Positions 25,423-35,995 of a stretch of DNA of 64,000 nt are shown piece by piece. Source of the DNA: Hufsiella arboris (GTDB taxonomy: Bacteria; Bacteroidota; Bacteroidia; Sphingobacteriales; Sphingobacteriaceae); the NCBI RefSeq assembly GCF_009834875.1, contig NZ_WVHT01000001.1:496001-560000 (forward strand), read 5' to 3'. Position 1 is the stretch's first letter. Each line of letters starts with the position of its first letter. The position numbers and the translations under genes were made by a program. Below the pieces are notes generated by a model. The model saw only the letters and a program-made list of their open reading frames with translations. It was not told the DNA's origin and ran no database searches.

Positions 25423-26133
25423 TTATTCCATCGGAATTTCGATAATTAAGACTTTTGCCTTTTCACTAATCTTGATATCAAACGATTCGGCATCATATAC
25501 ACCGACAGCGTCCCTCCTTCCAAGTTCTGTACCGTCAACAGATATATTTCCTTCTATAACGAATATATAAGCGCCATTGCCGGGGAATTTGATTGTATAA
25601 GACGTTTGTTGGCCTGGTTCGAAATCTCCTATTGAGAAATGTGCATCCTGGTTTATCCACATCGCTCCCTGCTGATCGTCTGGTGACACAACTGTCTTAA
25701 ACTTGTTATATGTTTCGTCTGCGCTGTATTTCTTTTGATCATACCGGGGAGTTATATTTCGCTCCTTTGGGAATACCCATATTTGAAGCAGATTTACATC
25801 GTCCGTTGATGATGCGTTAAACTCAGAGTGCCTGATGCCGCTTCCGGCCGACATTATCTGTACTTCACCTGGAACAATATTGCCTTCAGAGCCGGTACTG
25901 TCTTTGTGCGCAAGAGTTCCTTTTAGCGGGATTGTAACGATCTCCATATTGTCGTGCCCGTGAGTTCCAAATCCCATCCCAGGAGACACTATATCATCGT
26001 TTAGAACCCTTAGTAGGCCGAAGTGGACCTTCTGTGGATCAAAGAAACCTCCAAAACTAAACGAGTGAGCCGCTTTGAGCCAGCCATGGTCCTGGATTCC
26101 CCTTTCAATTGCTTTGTGAACTATTTTTTTCAT
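25423..26133 (-). CDS. Pirin family protein
   Basis: A 236-aa bicupin. The N-terminal cupin bears the pirin metal motif (FGTHGHDNMEIVTI and H/E ligands, with SGIRHSEFN), and the C-terminal cupin is short. Pirins are iron-binding; some homologues act as quercetinases or in redox sensing. The gene converges on ybeY and is divergent from the NAD(P)-binding protein gene. Confidence 0.9.
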   Translation of the reverse strand: MKKIVHKAIERGIQDHGWLKAAHSFSFGGFFDPQKVHFGLLRVLNDDIVSPGMGFGTHGHDNMEIVTIPLKGTLAHKDSTGSEGNIVPGEVQIMSAGSGIRHSEFNASSTDDVNLLQIWVFPKERNITPRYDQKKYSADETYNKFKTVVSPDDQQGAMWINQDAHFSIGDFEPGQQTSYTIKFPGNGAYIFVIEGNISVDGTELGRRDAVGVYDAESFDIKISEKAKVLIIEIPME

Positions 26134-26152
26134 CTTTTTTGATTTTAAAAAC

Positions 26153-26171
26153 TGAGATCATTTTAATCTCA
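26153..26171. promoter_or_regulatory. Possible operator upstream of the pirin gene
   Basis: TGAGAT-CATTTTA-ATCTCA, a 6-base dyad with a 7-base spacer, lies 20 bases upstream of the pirin start, in the space shared with the divergent 26250 gene. The regulator is unknown. Confidence 0.35.
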
Positions 26172-26221
26172 TTTAAATACATGTTTAAACACACAATTCT
26201 TATACCGTAATTTAATTTGCG

Positions 26222-26229
26222 TATTTTTG
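26222..26229 (+). promoter_or_regulatory. -7 promoter element before the NAD(P)-binding gene
   Basis: TATTTTTG is an exact TAnnTTTG match 20 bases before the ATG at 26250. It supports that ATG, because a start at TTG 26217 would lie upstream of the element. No good TTG -33 was seen. Confidence 0.4.
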
Positions 26230-26249
26230 CCTTCTTTTATCCATTACGA

Positions 26250-26906
26250 ATGACAAAGACAGCGATTATTGTTGGTGCAACCGGACTAATTGGCAGTCAG
26301 TTGCTTAAGCAGTTGGTAGCATCGGACGATTTTGCCCAGATAATTCTTTTTGCCAGGAGGGATATCGGTTGTTTATCTGCTAAAACCACGCAGCATATTA
26401 TCGATTTTGATCATATACAAGATTATAGCAGTTTTATAAAGGGGGATGTTTTATTCTCATGCCTTGGTTCCACCAACAGCAAAACGCCCGATAAGGCCCT
26501 TTATAAAAAAGTAGATCTTGACTATACCCTTAGTATTGCTGAAATAGCAAAACAAAATGGTGTGGAAGATTTTCATGTTATATCGTCAATTGGAGCCGAC
26601 GCGCACTCTTCAAACTTCTATTTAAAATTAAAGGGCGAGATAGAGGACCGTGTAAAGAAGATTAGCTTCAAAAGCACTCATATTTACCAGCCGTCGTTGT
26701 TGCTTGGAAAACGGCCTGAATTTAGAGTAGGTGAACGTCTGGCTCAAGTACTAATGCCTCTTATGAGCGTCTTTTTAATCGGATCATTAAGAAAATACAA
26801 ACCAATAAAAGCTGAAGCAGTTGCTGCAGCAATGATAAACCAATCATTAAAAAATCTGAAGGGCGTATTTATTTACCCTTCAAACGAAATACAAAAATTA
26901 GCATGA
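26250..26906 (+). CDS. NAD(P)-binding oxidoreductase (HTATIP2/epimerase-like)
   Basis: A 218-aa atypical extended SDR. It opens with the cofactor loop IIVGATGLIGSQLL, then VLFSCLGSTNSKT and VEDFHVISSIGADAHS, and ends in a small substrate-binding part. This pattern is that of HTATIP2/NmrA-like proteins. No substrate is known. ATG at 26250 is preferred to TTG at 26217. Its stop overlaps the ABC-F start by four bases (ATGA). Confidence 0.8.
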   Translation: MTKTAIIVGATGLIGSQLLKQLVASDDFAQIILFARRDIGCLSAKTTQHIIDFDHIQDYSSFIKGDVLFSCLGSTNSKTPDKALYKKVDLDYTLSIAEIAKQNGVEDFHVISSIGADAHSSNFYLKLKGEIEDRVKKISFKSTHIYQPSLLLGKRPEFRVGERLAQVLMPLMSVFLIGSLRKYKPIKAEAVAAAMINQSLKNLKGVFIYPSNEIQKLA

Positions 26907-28762
26907 GCATTCTATCGGTAGAACAGGTTGGACATTCGTTTCATGACAAATGGCTTTTTAAGGAAATTACTTTCGGACTTGCCAAAGGTCAACGCGTTGC
27001 TTTGGTGGGTTATAATGGTGCGGGCAAATCAACCTTGCTGAAAATTATCGCTGAACGGCTTAAACCGGATAACGGAAAAGTTGTAAAGGAAAAAGATCTC
27101 AATATCGGATACCTGGATCAGGATCCGGATTTTAAAGACTATGACACTGTCGCGGATTTTGTTTTTTCTCAGGACAACCTGCAACAGCAACTCATCCGGC
27201 AATACGAGGAAGCGATAGATTCAGATACCCTTGATGAGGACAAACTAAATGACCTGATAAATCAAATTAGCGAAACGAATGCTTGGGAATATGAAAATCA
27301 GATAAAGACAATTATTTCCAGGCTGTCCATAACGCGCATGGATCAAAAGATCTCCAGTTTGTCTGGAGGCCAGAAAAAGCGTTTAGCTCTTGCTAAGTTA
27401 TTAATTGACGAACCGGATGTTTACATATTAGATGAGCCTACCAACCATTTGGATATTGAGATGATAGAATGGCTGGAAAGCTATTTCACCACTGGAAATA
27501 AAACTGTTCTGCTGGTTACACACGACAGGTATTTCCTGGATAACATCTGCAATAAAATACTGGAACTGGATTTCGGGAAGCTCTTTACTTATAATGGCAA
27601 ATACAATTATTTCCTTGAGAAAAAAGCTGAACGGGCAGAACTTGATCAGATCGCCTATCATAAAAACAACCAGCTATTAAAAAAGGAACTCGAGTGGATG
27701 CGGCGGCAGCCACAAGCACGCGGAACTAAATCACAGGCCCGTATAGATTCTTTTTATGCTCTGGAAGAAAAAAGTAAAGCGAAGCCAAAAAACGAAAAGG
27801 TAGAGCTTAGCATGAAAGTGGCCCGCCAGGGAAACAAGATCGTGGAGCTTGAACACGTAAAAAAATCTTTTAACGATCATCTTATTATAACCAATTTCTC
27901 CTATGTTTTCAAAAAAGGTGATAGGATTGGCGTTGCCGGGAGAAATGGCTCAGGAAAATCCACACTGTTAAATCTTATAACAGGCGGCTTGTCTCCCGAT
28001 TCAGGTAGCATAGTCATCGGAGAAACGACGGTATTCGGATACTACAATCAAAGCGGCCTTAATTTAAAAAGCGACAGTCGGGTTATTGACGTTGTAAAAG
28101 AAATAGCTGATTTCATACCGATGGCTGATGGAAAGACTATTACGGCATCCCAATTGCTTACCCAGTTTTTATTTCCGCCTGCAAGGCAATTTGAATTCGT
28201 AAGTAAATTAAGTGGCGGTGAGAAAAAACGCCTGCAACTTATGCGCGTTTTAATGAAAAATCCAAACTTTTTAATTCTGGATGAGCCTACCAACGACCTT
28301 GATATCGATACGTTAAATGTTCTCGAGGATTTTTTAGAATCTTATAAAGGTGTACTTCTATTAGTATCTCACGACAGATATTTAATGGATAAATTATCTG
28401 ATCAGCTTTTCATTTTTGAAGACAATGCTCAACTTAAAATTTATTCAGGTAACTATACCAGCTATAGAACGGATAAACAAACCGCTGATTTGATTAGTAA
28501 AGAGAAAAAAGTTGAACCTAATCAGGCCAAATCAAGTGCAAGCAAAACGAAGCTATCATATAAGGAACAAAAAGAACTTGAAACCCTGGATATCGAAGTG
28601 GCTGAATTGGAGTCTAAAATAGCCTCTCTTCATCAAAGTATGAACAATACTGTTGATCATCAAGAACTATCTAAAATAACAGCGGAAATAACCGAATTAA
28701 AAGAAGAGGTTGAAGTTAAAAGCGAGCGCTGGCTAGAGTTAACCGAGTTAAGTGAATCTTAA
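26903..28762 (+). CDS. ABC-F family ATPase
   Basis: A 619-aa soluble protein with two ABC domains and no membrane part. Domain 1: Walker [10 protein letters not shown] (36-44), signature [15 protein letters not shown], Walker B DEPTNHLD. Domain 2: [32 protein letters not shown]. The linker ([18 protein letters not shown]) and a C-terminal coiled coil (residues 545-619) match the Uup subgroup. These proteins act on the ribosome or, for Uup, in DNA/ribosome-linked functions. The stop codon lies at the edge of a parS-like palindrome. Confidence 0.93.
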   Translation: MSILSVEQVGHSFHDKWLFKEITFGLAKGQRVALVGYNGAGKSTLLKIIAERLKPDNGKVVKEKDLNIGYLDQDPDFKDYDTVADFVFSQDNLQQQLIRQYEEAIDSDTLDEDKLNDLINQISETNAWEYENQIKTIISRLSITRMDQKISSLSGGQKKRLALAKLLIDEPDVYILDEPTNHLDIEMIEWLESYFTTGNKTVLLVTHDRYFLDNICNKILELDFGKLFTYNGKYNYFLEKKAERAELDQIAYHKNNQLLKKELEWMRRQPQARGTKSQARIDSFYALEEKSKAKPKNEKVELSMKVARQGNKIVELEHVKKSFNDHLIITNFSYVFKKGDRIGVAGRNGSGKSTLLNLITGGLSPDSGSIVIGETTVFGYYNQSGLNLKSDSRVIDVVKEIADFIPMADGKTITASQLLTQFLFPPARQFEFVSKLSGGEKKRLQLMRVLMKNPNFLILDEPTNDLDIDTLNVLEDFLESYKGVLLLVSHDRYLMDKLSDQLFIFEDNAQLKIYSGNYTSYRTDKQTADLISKEKKVEPNQAKSSASKTKLSYKEQKELETLDIEVAELESKIASLHQSMNNTVDHQELSKITAEITELKEEVEVKSERWLELTELSES

Positions 28763-28780
28763 TGTTCCACGTGGAACATT
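28761..28780. promoter_or_regulatory. parS-like palindrome 1
   Basis: AATGTTCCACGTGGAACATT is a perfect 20-base palindrome. Its core TGTTCCACGTGGAACA (28763-28778) equals the ParB-binding parS type GTTCCACGTGGAAC known from other bacteria. It overlaps the last two bases of the ABC-F stop codon. Confidence 0.8.
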
Positions 28781-28799
28781 AATAAAAACAAAGTGGACA

Positions 28800-28815
28800 C
28801 GTTCCACGTGGAACA
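28800..28815. promoter_or_regulatory. parS-like palindrome 2
   Basis: CGTTCCACGTGGAACA contains the perfect 14-base GTTCCACGTGGAAC (28801-28814), six bases before the mnmG ATG. It is 37 bases centre to centre (about 3.5 helix turns) from palindrome 1, so bound ParB would reach into the translation start region of mnmG. Confidence 0.8.
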
Positions 28816-28820
28816 TTGAT

Positions 28821-30683
28821 ATGTTTAAAGAATACGATGTAATAGTAGTTGGTGCCGGCCATGCTGGATGTGAGGCCGCTGCCGCTGCTGCAAATTTGGG
28901 ATCGAGTGTGTTATTGATCACAATGAATATGAATACGATCGCCCAAATGAGCTGCAATCCAGCAATGGGGGGAGTAGCAAAGGGACAAATTGTTAGAGAA
29001 ATCGACGCAATGGGTGGCTACTCAGGTATTGTTACCGATAAGACAAGTATACAATTCCGAATGCTGAATCAATCAAAGGGTCCGGCGATGTGGAGCCCTC
29101 GCGCTCAAAGCGATCGAATGAGATTTGCTGAAGAATGGCGCTTAACGCTTGAAAGGATCCCGAATATCGATTTTTGGCAGGATACTGTATCGTCGGTCTT
29201 GGTCAAGGGAAATACAATTCGCGGTATAAGAACATCTCTTGGAATTGAAATCGCATCTAAAGCTGTTGTTCTAACAAACGGTACTTTTTTAAACGGCCTT
29301 ATTCATATTGGTGAAAAGAAATTCGGGGGTGGCAGGACCGCAGAAAAAGCGGCTACCGGTTTAACCGAGCAGCTAACTGACCTGGGTTTTGAAGCAGGTC
29401 GAATGAAGACAGGAACACCTCCCAGAATCGATGGAAGAAGTCTCGATTACACTAAGATGGAAGAACAGTGGGGAGATGAGGAAAGAGGCAGATTTTCCTT
29501 TACAGAGGTTGAAATGATCGAACAACAACGATGCTGTTGGATTACTTATACAAATGCATCTGTTCATGAGACGTTAAAGGAGGGTTTTGAAAAATCGCCC
29601 ATGTTTACCGGCAGGATTAAAGGCCTTGGACCCCGCTATTGCCCATCTATCGAAGATAAAATTAACCGCTTTGCTGAACGTGAAAGGCATCAGATATTTG
29701 TAGAACCGGAAGGACTTAACACAGTTGAAATTTACGTAAACGGGTTCTCTACCTCCCTTCCTGAAGACGTGCAGTATAAAGCATTAACAAAAATACCAGG
29801 TTTCGAGAATGCTAAAATGTTCAGACCGGGGTACGCGATAGAATATGATTACTTTCCTCCTACCCAACTTTCGTTGACGCTTGAAACAAAGCTAATATCA
29901 AATCTATTTTTCGCTGGCCAGATCAACGGTACAACCGGTTACGAAGAAGCAGCTTGTCAAGGCTTTATTGCAGGAATAAATGCCCATCAAAAAATAACAG
30001 ATCAACATGAGCTTATCATGAAACGATCTGAATCCTACATTGGTGTATTAATTGATGATTTGGTAACGAAGGGAACTGAAGAACCTTATAGAATGTTTAC
30101 TTCAAGAGCAGAACACCGATTGCTATTACGCCAGGATAATGCCGACATTCGCTTAACACCCATCGCCCACAAACTAGGATTAGTTAATAACGAACGGCTT
30201 GAAAAAGTAAATAGCAAAATAACCGACGCACAGCGTATCGTTGATTTTGTTAAATCGGCATCTGTTTCACCAAGCCAGGTAAACGCCTTATTGGAAAATC
30301 TTGGTACATCGCCCATTACTCAAAATGTAAAGCTTTTTCAACTTTTATCGCGCCCTCAACTTTCCGTTTCTGATATAAGAAAAATCAGCAATGAACTGGA
30401 TCAGTTGCTTGAAGGATATAAAAAAGAAACCATTGAAGAAGCTGAGATAAAAGTTAAATACGAAAGCTATTTTGAGAAAGAACAAGAAATCGTGACACGT
30501 ATGAAAAAAATGGAAGATCAAACAATCAATCCTGATTTTGACTACCATAAGTTAGTGTCTCTTTCAAAAGAGGCAAGAGAGAAGTTAATGAAAATCAAAC
30601 CCCGAACTTTGGGTCAAGCTTCACGAATTTCCGGAGTCTCACCATCTGATATCACAGTTTTAATGGTTCATGTATCTAAATAA
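28821..30683 (+). CDS. mnmG: tRNA uridine-5-carboxymethylaminomethyl enzyme MnmG
   Basis: A 620-aa FAD protein that with MnmE makes the cmnm5 modification at U34 of tRNAs. Signatures: FAD loop [49 protein letters not shown] and the C-terminal LMVHVSK-type end. The reading frame is open to 28752, but ATG 28821 is chosen: it gives the standard length (E. coli 629) and the extra 23 codons merely translate the parS sites. No mnmE is in the window. Confidence 0.96.
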   Translation: MFKEYDVIVVGAGHAGCEAAAAAANLGSSVLLITMNMNTIAQMSCNPAMGGVAKGQIVREIDAMGGYSGIVTDKTSIQFRMLNQSKGPAMWSPRAQSDRMRFAEEWRLTLERIPNIDFWQDTVSSVLVKGNTIRGIRTSLGIEIASKAVVLTNGTFLNGLIHIGEKKFGGGRTAEKAATGLTEQLTDLGFEAGRMKTGTPPRIDGRSLDYTKMEEQWGDEERGRFSFTEVEMIEQQRCCWITYTNASVHETLKEGFEKSPMFTGRIKGLGPRYCPSIEDKINRFAERERHQIFVEPEGLNTVEIYVNGFSTSLPEDVQYKALTKIPGFENAKMFRPGYAIEYDYFPPTQLSLTLETKLISNLFFAGQINGTTGYEEAACQGFIAGINAHQKITDQHELIMKRSESYIGVLIDDLVTKGTEEPYRMFTSRAEHRLLLRQDNADIRLTPIAHKLGLVNNERLEKVNSKITDAQRIVDFVKSASVSPSQVNALLENLGTSPITQNVKLFQLLSRPQLSVSDIRKISNELDQLLEGYKKETIEEAEIKVKYESYFEKEQEIVTRMKKMEDQTINPDFDYHKLVSLSKEAREKLMKIKPRTLGQASRISGVSPSDITVLMVHVSK

Positions 30684-30784
30684 CTGAAAATCAATATTTT
30701 ATAAAAAATTAATTATAATCGATTATTTTTCATTTCGAATGATAATCTTTACAAAATAACAAAAATCGTTTAAACAGCTTATAA

Positions 30785-32419
30785 ATGCCTTATTTTCGGA
30801 AGACCTACTTTAACGAAATTTATTTAATCTTATTTATTAGCATTTTAATCTGTTTTGGGTGCGCAAGTATACAATCACCAACAGGGGGGCCAAGAGATAA
30901 AACTCCTCCTAAAATTTTACGTGAAGCCCCAAAGAATCAAACAAGAAATTTCAACGCAAAGCAGATCAATATTCAGTTTGATGAATTTGTAAAACTTAGT
31001 AATGAATTTAAAGAGATTAGTATTTCTCCGGAGATGGAGAAGCTTCCGATATTTAAAGTAGTAAAAAAGGTGCTTGAGATTAAGTTCCAGGACACGCTTA
31101 TGAAAAATACTACCTATACAATAAATTTCGGAAAAGCTATAGTTGACTATAATGAAGGCAATATCCTTAAAAATTACAGCTATGTTTTCTCGACGGGAAA
31201 TACCATCGACTCCTTAAGTATCTCAGGTAATGTTATTAACTCGATTACAAAAACGCCTGAAATGGAAACGACGGTATTTATTGTACCGGTAAAACAAGAT
31301 ACCATATTCGGTAAACGCAAGGCAAGTATATTTACCACTACCGATTCATCAGGGAATTTTGCCCTTCATAATTTACGAGCAAATCAGTATAAAATTTATG
31401 CTGTTAAAGAAACCGGTGGCGGAGATAGAATTTATAACTCACCAAATGAAGATGTAGCGTTTCTTAAAGATACTATTAACCTAAAGGGCAATATAAGTAA
31501 TATTAAACTTCAAACATTTAAACAGCCTGCTTCAGTCTTTAGAACCGTCGAGCGAAAGTTATTTAACGATGGGCATTTGCTCTATACCTTTAACAGGCCA
31601 ATAGAGAAACCCTCTTTTAAAATACTCGATCCGCAGGATTTTGATTCCAGGAAAATAACGGAATTTAATAAAGCAGGAGATTCAGTACTTGTCTGGGTTC
31701 CGGAAATAAAATTCGATAGCTTAACTACCAGTATATCAGATGCCGGCGTGCCCCTGGATACGATTGTAATTAAAAGAAATAAACGGGACACTTATAACTC
31801 AACAGTTCAGATATATGATAACTTATCTGGCCAGCGGGTCAAAACTAAAGGTGACATATTGCTTACTATGTCTGTACCTTTATCTGCTATAGACCAATCT
31901 AAAGTTCAACTTACCGAAGATTCAATACCTGTAAAAAACTTCCGAATTACAAAAGATACTACATCTCAAAGAAGGTATAAACTTTCATACCCATGGCGCT
32001 CAAAGAGGCAATATGATTTAAAAATAGCCGACAACGCGGTTACCAGTATAATGAACGGAAAAAATAAGTCATATGCTAAATCACTCTCCGCCTATATAGA
32101 TGATAACTTCGGAAACCTTCTTTTAAATGTTACTGTACCTGATTCATCTAAACAATACATTGTCCAGCTTTTGGGAAATTCAGACGATGTCGTTAAAGAA
32201 AACCTAATTAAAAAATCCGGCAAAATTCAGTATATCGGGCTACCCGCAGGTAAATATAAAGCCAGGATCGTTTATGATTTAAATAATAACGGTAAATGGG
32301 ACACAGGAAATGTTATCAAACAAATACAACCAGAACCTATTATGAACAATGATAAGGAGTTCAGCCTTCGCCCAAGCTGGGATCTAGAAGATGTTTTAAC
32401 TATCCCGCCGGTTCCGTAA
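30785..32419 (+). CDS. Ig-like (Big_5) domain lipoprotein
   Basis: A 544-aa lipoprotein: signal with C26 (ILICFGC), then the ASIQSPTGGPRDKTPPKI opening typical of a phylum-specific family. Residues 40-140 form a Big_5/SbsA-type Ig-like domain (IQFDEFVKLSNEFKEISISP). Carboxypeptidase-like beta regions follow (GNFALHNLRANQYKIYAVKE, residues about 190-220), and KYKARIVYDLNNNGKWDTG near the C-terminus. Likely anchored at the outer membrane; role unknown. The 3' end overlaps the convergent carbonic anhydrase gene by 20 bases. The 101 bases upstream are very AT-rich. Confidence 0.8.
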   Translation: MPYFRKTYFNEIYLILFISILICFGCASIQSPTGGPRDKTPPKILREAPKNQTRNFNAKQINIQFDEFVKLSNEFKEISISPEMEKLPIFKVVKKVLEIKFQDTLMKNTTYTINFGKAIVDYNEGNILKNYSYVFSTGNTIDSLSISGNVINSITKTPEMETTVFIVPVKQDTIFGKRKASIFTTTDSSGNFALHNLRANQYKIYAVKETGGGDRIYNSPNEDVAFLKDTINLKGNISNIKLQTFKQPASVFRTVERKLFNDGHLLYTFNRPIEKPSFKILDPQDFDSRKITEFNKAGDSVLVWVPEIKFDSLTTSISDAGVPLDTIVIKRNKRDTYNSTVQIYDNLSGQRVKTKGDILLTMSVPLSAIDQSKVQLTEDSIPVKNFRITKDTTSQRRYKLSYPWRSKRQYDLKIADNAVTSIMNGKNKSYAKSLSAYIDDNFGNLLLNVTVPDSSKQYIVQLLGNSDDVVKENLIKKSGKIQYIGLPAGKYKARIVYDLNNNGKWDTGNVIKQIQPEPIMNNDKEFSLRPSWDLEDVLTIPPVP

Positions 32420-32921
32420 ACCAGGAGGAATAAAGCTTATAATTTTCAGGTAATTTGTTCAACAACTCACGCTGTTCTTCTGTGATCGGTTTAATCTTTT
32501 TTGCTGGCGTACCAGCATATAAATAACCGCTCTCACAAAGGGTATTTTCAAGAACAACTGAACCTGCGGCGATTATACAATAAGGTTCTATAACGGCATG
32601 ATCCATCACTACAGCGCGCATACCTATTAATACGTTATCATTAATAATACAGCCGTGAACTATCGCCAAATGGCCGACAGATACATTGTTGCCAATAAAA
32701 GTCGCCGCTTTCAAATAAGTACAATGGATCACAGCGCCATCCTGAATATTGGTATTATCTCCGATAGTAATACTGTTAACATCTCCCCTAACCACAGCGT
32801 TGAACCATACCGAGCAGTTTTTTCCAATAACTACGCTTCCAACAACAGTTGCGTTTTCTGCTATAAAACAATTCTCTCCAAAACTTGGCTCAACTCCTTT
32901 TACAGGTAAAATAACTGGCAT
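32400..32921 (-). CDS. Gamma-carbonic anhydrase family protein
   Basis: A 173-aa left-handed beta-helix protein with hexapeptide repeats ([LIV]G-x4). The zinc histidines H66 (VIHC), H84 and H89 (VGHLAIVHG) match the gamma-class pattern. CaiE/YrdA-type proteins with this fold may or may not be active hydratases; the class is often annotated as carbonic anhydrase/acetyltransferase. The start follows nadB by two bases on the same strand, so both may be transcribed together. Confidence 0.9.
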   Translation of the reverse strand: MPVILPVKGVEPSFGENCFIAENATVVGSVVIGKNCSVWFNAVVRGDVNSITIGDNTNIQDGAVIHCTYLKAATFIGNNVSVGHLAIVHGCIINDNVLIGMRAVVMDHAVIEPYCIIAAGSVVLENTLCESGYLYAGTPAKKIKPITEEQRELLNKLPENYKLYSSWFTEPAG

Positions 32922-32923
32922 AA

Positions 32924-34510
32924 TTAAAAAATTGTATCCTCCAAAGTTTTCTGATGTTCCGGGTAATCTGTGGTGTAGTGTAGTCCCCTGCTTTCCTTAC
33001 GTAATTTTGCCGATTTAATTACTATGTAAGCCGTTTGAATAACATTACGAAGTTCGCATAACTTTACAGACAGCTTGGTTTTTTTGTAAAAACTTTCTGT
33101 TTCGTCATACAATAAACCAAGTCGGCGCAACGCCCGTTCAAGCCTGAAATCGGACCTGACAATTCCCACGTAATCGCTCATTACACGTTGAGTTTCACGC
33201 AGATTATGAGTTACTAATATGTCTTCGTTTGATAACTGCGTATTTGTTTCGTCCCATTCAGGTATATTATCAGGAACATTATAATCTCTAAACTTTCTGA
33301 TGCTATCCTCATAAATACGATGAGCAAACACCGTTGCTTCGAGCAACGAATTAGAAGCCAGCCTGTTCGCTCCGTGCAAACCGGTTGACGAACATTCACC
33401 GCAAGCATACAATCTTCCTATAGATGATTGTCCATATTCATTAACCATTATACCACCACACATGTAATGAGCCGCCGGCGTAACAGGTATCATATCTTTA
33501 GTCATATCAATACCTATACTTAAACACTTTGCATAAATATTAGGAAAATGCTTCAGAATGTCTTCCTTGGAACGATGCCTGATATCTAAATATACATAGT
33601 CGTCTCCCGATTTCTTCATTTCCGCATCGACCGCACGGGCTGTTATATCTCTGGGCGCTAGTGATTTCCGCGCATCGTAATTTTGCATGAACTCATTCCC
33701 ATCCCTGGTTTTTAATATACCGCCAAATCCTCTAACCGCTTCAGAAATAAGAAATGATGGATATTCGCCTGGATTGTATAACGCTGTTGGATGAAACTGA
33801 ATGAACTCCATATTCCGAACTTTCCCTTTTGCACGGTAGACCATCGCTATTCCATCACCAGTAGCAATTACAGGATTAGTTGTATGCATATAAATATGTC
33901 CGGCACCTCCAGTCGCCATTACAGTAACACGAGCCAGAATTTTCTCAACGGCATTTGTTACCGTATTTAACGCATAAATTCCATAACATTCAATGTCTCC
34001 TGAATTACGGCTTACAAAATCTCCTAAATGATGCTGCGTAATGAGCTCTATCGAAAAAAAATGTGTTAATAACTCAATATTTGGTTCCTCCTTAACTTTT
34101 TCAAGCAAGGCACGTTCAATTTCAAAACCCGTAATATCCTTATAATGAAGCACTCTGTGTTCAGAATGACCACCTTCTTTGGCTAAATCATAGATTCCCT
34201 GATTCGTCATATCAAAGTGAGTGCCGTAATCTATAATCTCCTGAATGCGCTCCGGTCCTTCTTTTACAACCACTTCCACAATATGTTTATCACATAATCC
34301 ATCACCGGCAATAAGAGTATCTTCTATATGTTTGTCGAAAGAATCTTCTTTATCCACAACTACAGCTACCCCACCCTGGGCATATTTAGTGTTGGATTCG
34401 TCGGCATTTGCTTTTGTAACTATCAGTACCTTACCATGTTTTGCCGCCTTTAGTGCAAAACTTAAACCAGCTATTCCTGAACCTACAATTAAGAAATCAA
34501 CATTCCTCAT
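32924..34510 (-). CDS. nadB: L-aspartate oxidase NadB
   Basis: A 528-aa FAD enzyme that oxidises L-aspartate to iminoaspartate for NAD synthesis. FAD loop VGSGIAGLSFALKAA, AQGGVAVV, the HSEHRVLHYKD active-site region, FHPTALY, and YMCGGI-type motifs are seen. It is divergent from nadA, which takes its product, across a 412-base intergenic region, so both could share a regulator. Confidence 0.96.
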   Translation of the reverse strand: MRNVDFLIVGSGIAGLSFALKAAKHGKVLIVTKANADESNTKYAQGGVAVVVDKEDSFDKHIEDTLIAGDGLCDKHIVEVVVKEGPERIQEIIDYGTHFDMTNQGIYDLAKEGGHSEHRVLHYKDITGFEIERALLEKVKEEPNIELLTHFFSIELITQHHLGDFVSRNSGDIECYGIYALNTVTNAVEKILARVTVMATGGAGHIYMHTTNPVIATGDGIAMVYRAKGKVRNMEFIQFHPTALYNPGEYPSFLISEAVRGFGGILKTRDGNEFMQNYDARKSLAPRDITARAVDAEMKKSGDDYVYLDIRHRSKEDILKHFPNIYAKCLSIGIDMTKDMIPVTPAAHYMCGGIMVNEYGQSSIGRLYACGECSSTGLHGANRLASNSLLEATVFAHRIYEDSIRKFRDYNVPDNIPEWDETNTQLSNEDILVTHNLRETQRVMSDYVGIVRSDFRLERALRRLGLLYDETESFYKKTKLSVKLCELRNVIQTAYIVIKSAKLRKESRGLHYTTDYPEHQKTLEDTIF

Positions 34511-34922
34511 GGAAAATTTTTAAATGTTTTAATGAGCCAAACACAAAGATGTTAATAAGCGGCTGAAAGATGTTAATTTTGCATTAAATCAGGTGAATTA
34601 ATTTTTAAAGATTCCTGATACATGTTAAGTATCGCTGATCGTCGCCTAGTTATCGTTAAATTATAAGCATAGTTACGTCTGATATTAACAAAGAACCGAC
34701 AGCTACTAATTAACGGCAGAAAGAAATTGAATTTTCTTTGCTACTTATAATATATTATTTATCAATCGATTAAGTAGTTGATAACGTTGATAACTTGTTG
34801 AAAAGAAATTTAAAACCAAATTCCTTTAAAAAAGTTTAGCGACTTTCTAACAATACCAACATGCTAATAAACAATAAGAATATTTTAAATTAAATAATTA
34901 GTATTTATTGAAGTGTAGATAA
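34511..34922. other. 412-bp AT-rich nadB-nadA intergenic region
   Basis: No gene is apparent. It holds: (1) a perfect tandem 9-mer GTTGATAAC x2 at 34777-34794, which on the opposite strand reads TTATCAACG / TTATCAACT, seven of nine bases matching the DnaA box TTATCCACA; (2) a third TTATCAA at 34759-34765; (3) a dyad AAAGAAA-N6-TTTCTTT at 34720-34739; (4) a very AT-rich stretch at 34745-34770. It may be a shared operator for nadB/nadA, or origin-like DNA (see findings). Confidence 0.5.
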
Positions 34923-35915
34923 ATGAATATTTTAGAAGAAATAAATATCAAGGGTTTTGTTGATGAGCCGATCGATCCAACACTTGATTTGTTTGAAGAA
35001 ATTGAACGACTTAAAAAGGAAAAAAATGCTGTTATACTTGCGCACTATTACCAGGAACCGGATATTCAGGATATTGCGGATTATATAGGCGATAGCCTCG
35101 GGTTATCACAGCAGGCTGCTAAAACCGATGCGGATATTATTGTTTTTGCAGGGGTGCACTTCATGGCTGAAACAGCAAAAATTTTGTCTCCCTCAAAAAC
35201 AGTTCTGTTGCCGGATGTGAAAGCTGGATGCTCATTATCAGATAGTTGCCCGCCGCATCTATTTGCAAAATTTAAAGAGAAATATCCAGATCACCTGGTA
35301 ATAACTTATGTAAACTGCACTGCCGAACTTAAAGCTTTAAGTGACATTGTTTGTACCTCGAGCAATGCCGTACAGATTGTAGAAAGCTTACCAAAAGACC
35401 AGAAAATTATATTCGGGCCAGACAAAAACCTGGGCGCTTATGTGATAAAGAAAACTGGCAGGGATATGGTTTTGTGGAATGGAGCGTGCATGGTTCATGA
35501 AATATTTTCAGAGCAGCGGATTGTTAAATTAAAAGAACGCCATCCAAATGCCCGTTTTATCGCGCATCCCGAGTGTGAAGACGTTGTTTTAAAAATGGCC
35601 GATTACGTTGGATCAACGACCGGTTTATTGAAATACACTGTTGATAACCCGGCAAAGGAATTTATCGTTGCAACGGAAAGCGGAATAATCCACCAAATGG
35701 AAAAGGCAAATCCTGATAAAGTGTTCATTCCCGCGCCTCCAAATAACGCTTGCGCATGTAATGATTGTCCTCATATGAAGAGAAATACGCTCGAAAAACT
35801 TTATCTCTGCCTGAAAAATGAACTTCCGGAAGTTACAGTTCCAATGAATGTGATTGAAAAAGCAAGAAAACCGATTGAACGCATGCTCGAAATATCTGAG
35901 CGTTTAGGATTATAG
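34923..35915 (+). CDS. nadA: Quinolinate synthase NadA
   Basis: A 330-aa [4Fe-4S] enzyme joining iminoaspartate and dihydroxyacetone phosphate to give quinolinate. Motifs: [38 protein letters not shown] and [15 protein letters not shown], which hold the cluster cysteines. It is of normal length and followed by a strong terminator. Confidence 0.96.
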   Translation: MNILEEINIKGFVDEPIDPTLDLFEEIERLKKEKNAVILAHYYQEPDIQDIADYIGDSLGLSQQAAKTDADIIVFAGVHFMAETAKILSPSKTVLLPDVKAGCSLSDSCPPHLFAKFKEKYPDHLVITYVNCTAELKALSDIVCTSSNAVQIVESLPKDQKIIFGPDKNLGAYVIKKTGRDMVLWNGACMVHEIFSEQRIVKLKERHPNARFIAHPECEDVVLKMADYVGSTTGLLKYTVDNPAKEFIVATESGIIHQMEKANPDKVFIPAPPNNACACNDCPHMKRNTLEKLYLCLKNELPEVTVPMNVIEKARKPIERMLEISERLGL

Positions 35916-35916
35916 T

Positions 35917-35945
35917 AAAAGGCTGGTTTTTACCGGCCTTTTTTA
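35917..35945 (+). terminator. Rho-independent terminator after nadA
   Basis: AAAAGGCTGGT (35917-35927) pairs with ACCGGCCTTTT (35932-35942) with one T-G wobble and a TTTT loop, followed by a T-run. Confidence 0.85.
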
Positions 35946-35995
35946 TTGTAAGAATATTTACTTACATATTTTATTAACTTGTCCGCTTGTTAAAA

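Noticed and set aside
28752-28820. Longer N-terminus for MnmG
   Set aside because: The extra 23 codons translate the two parS sites and match no MnmG; ATG 28821 gives the standard length.
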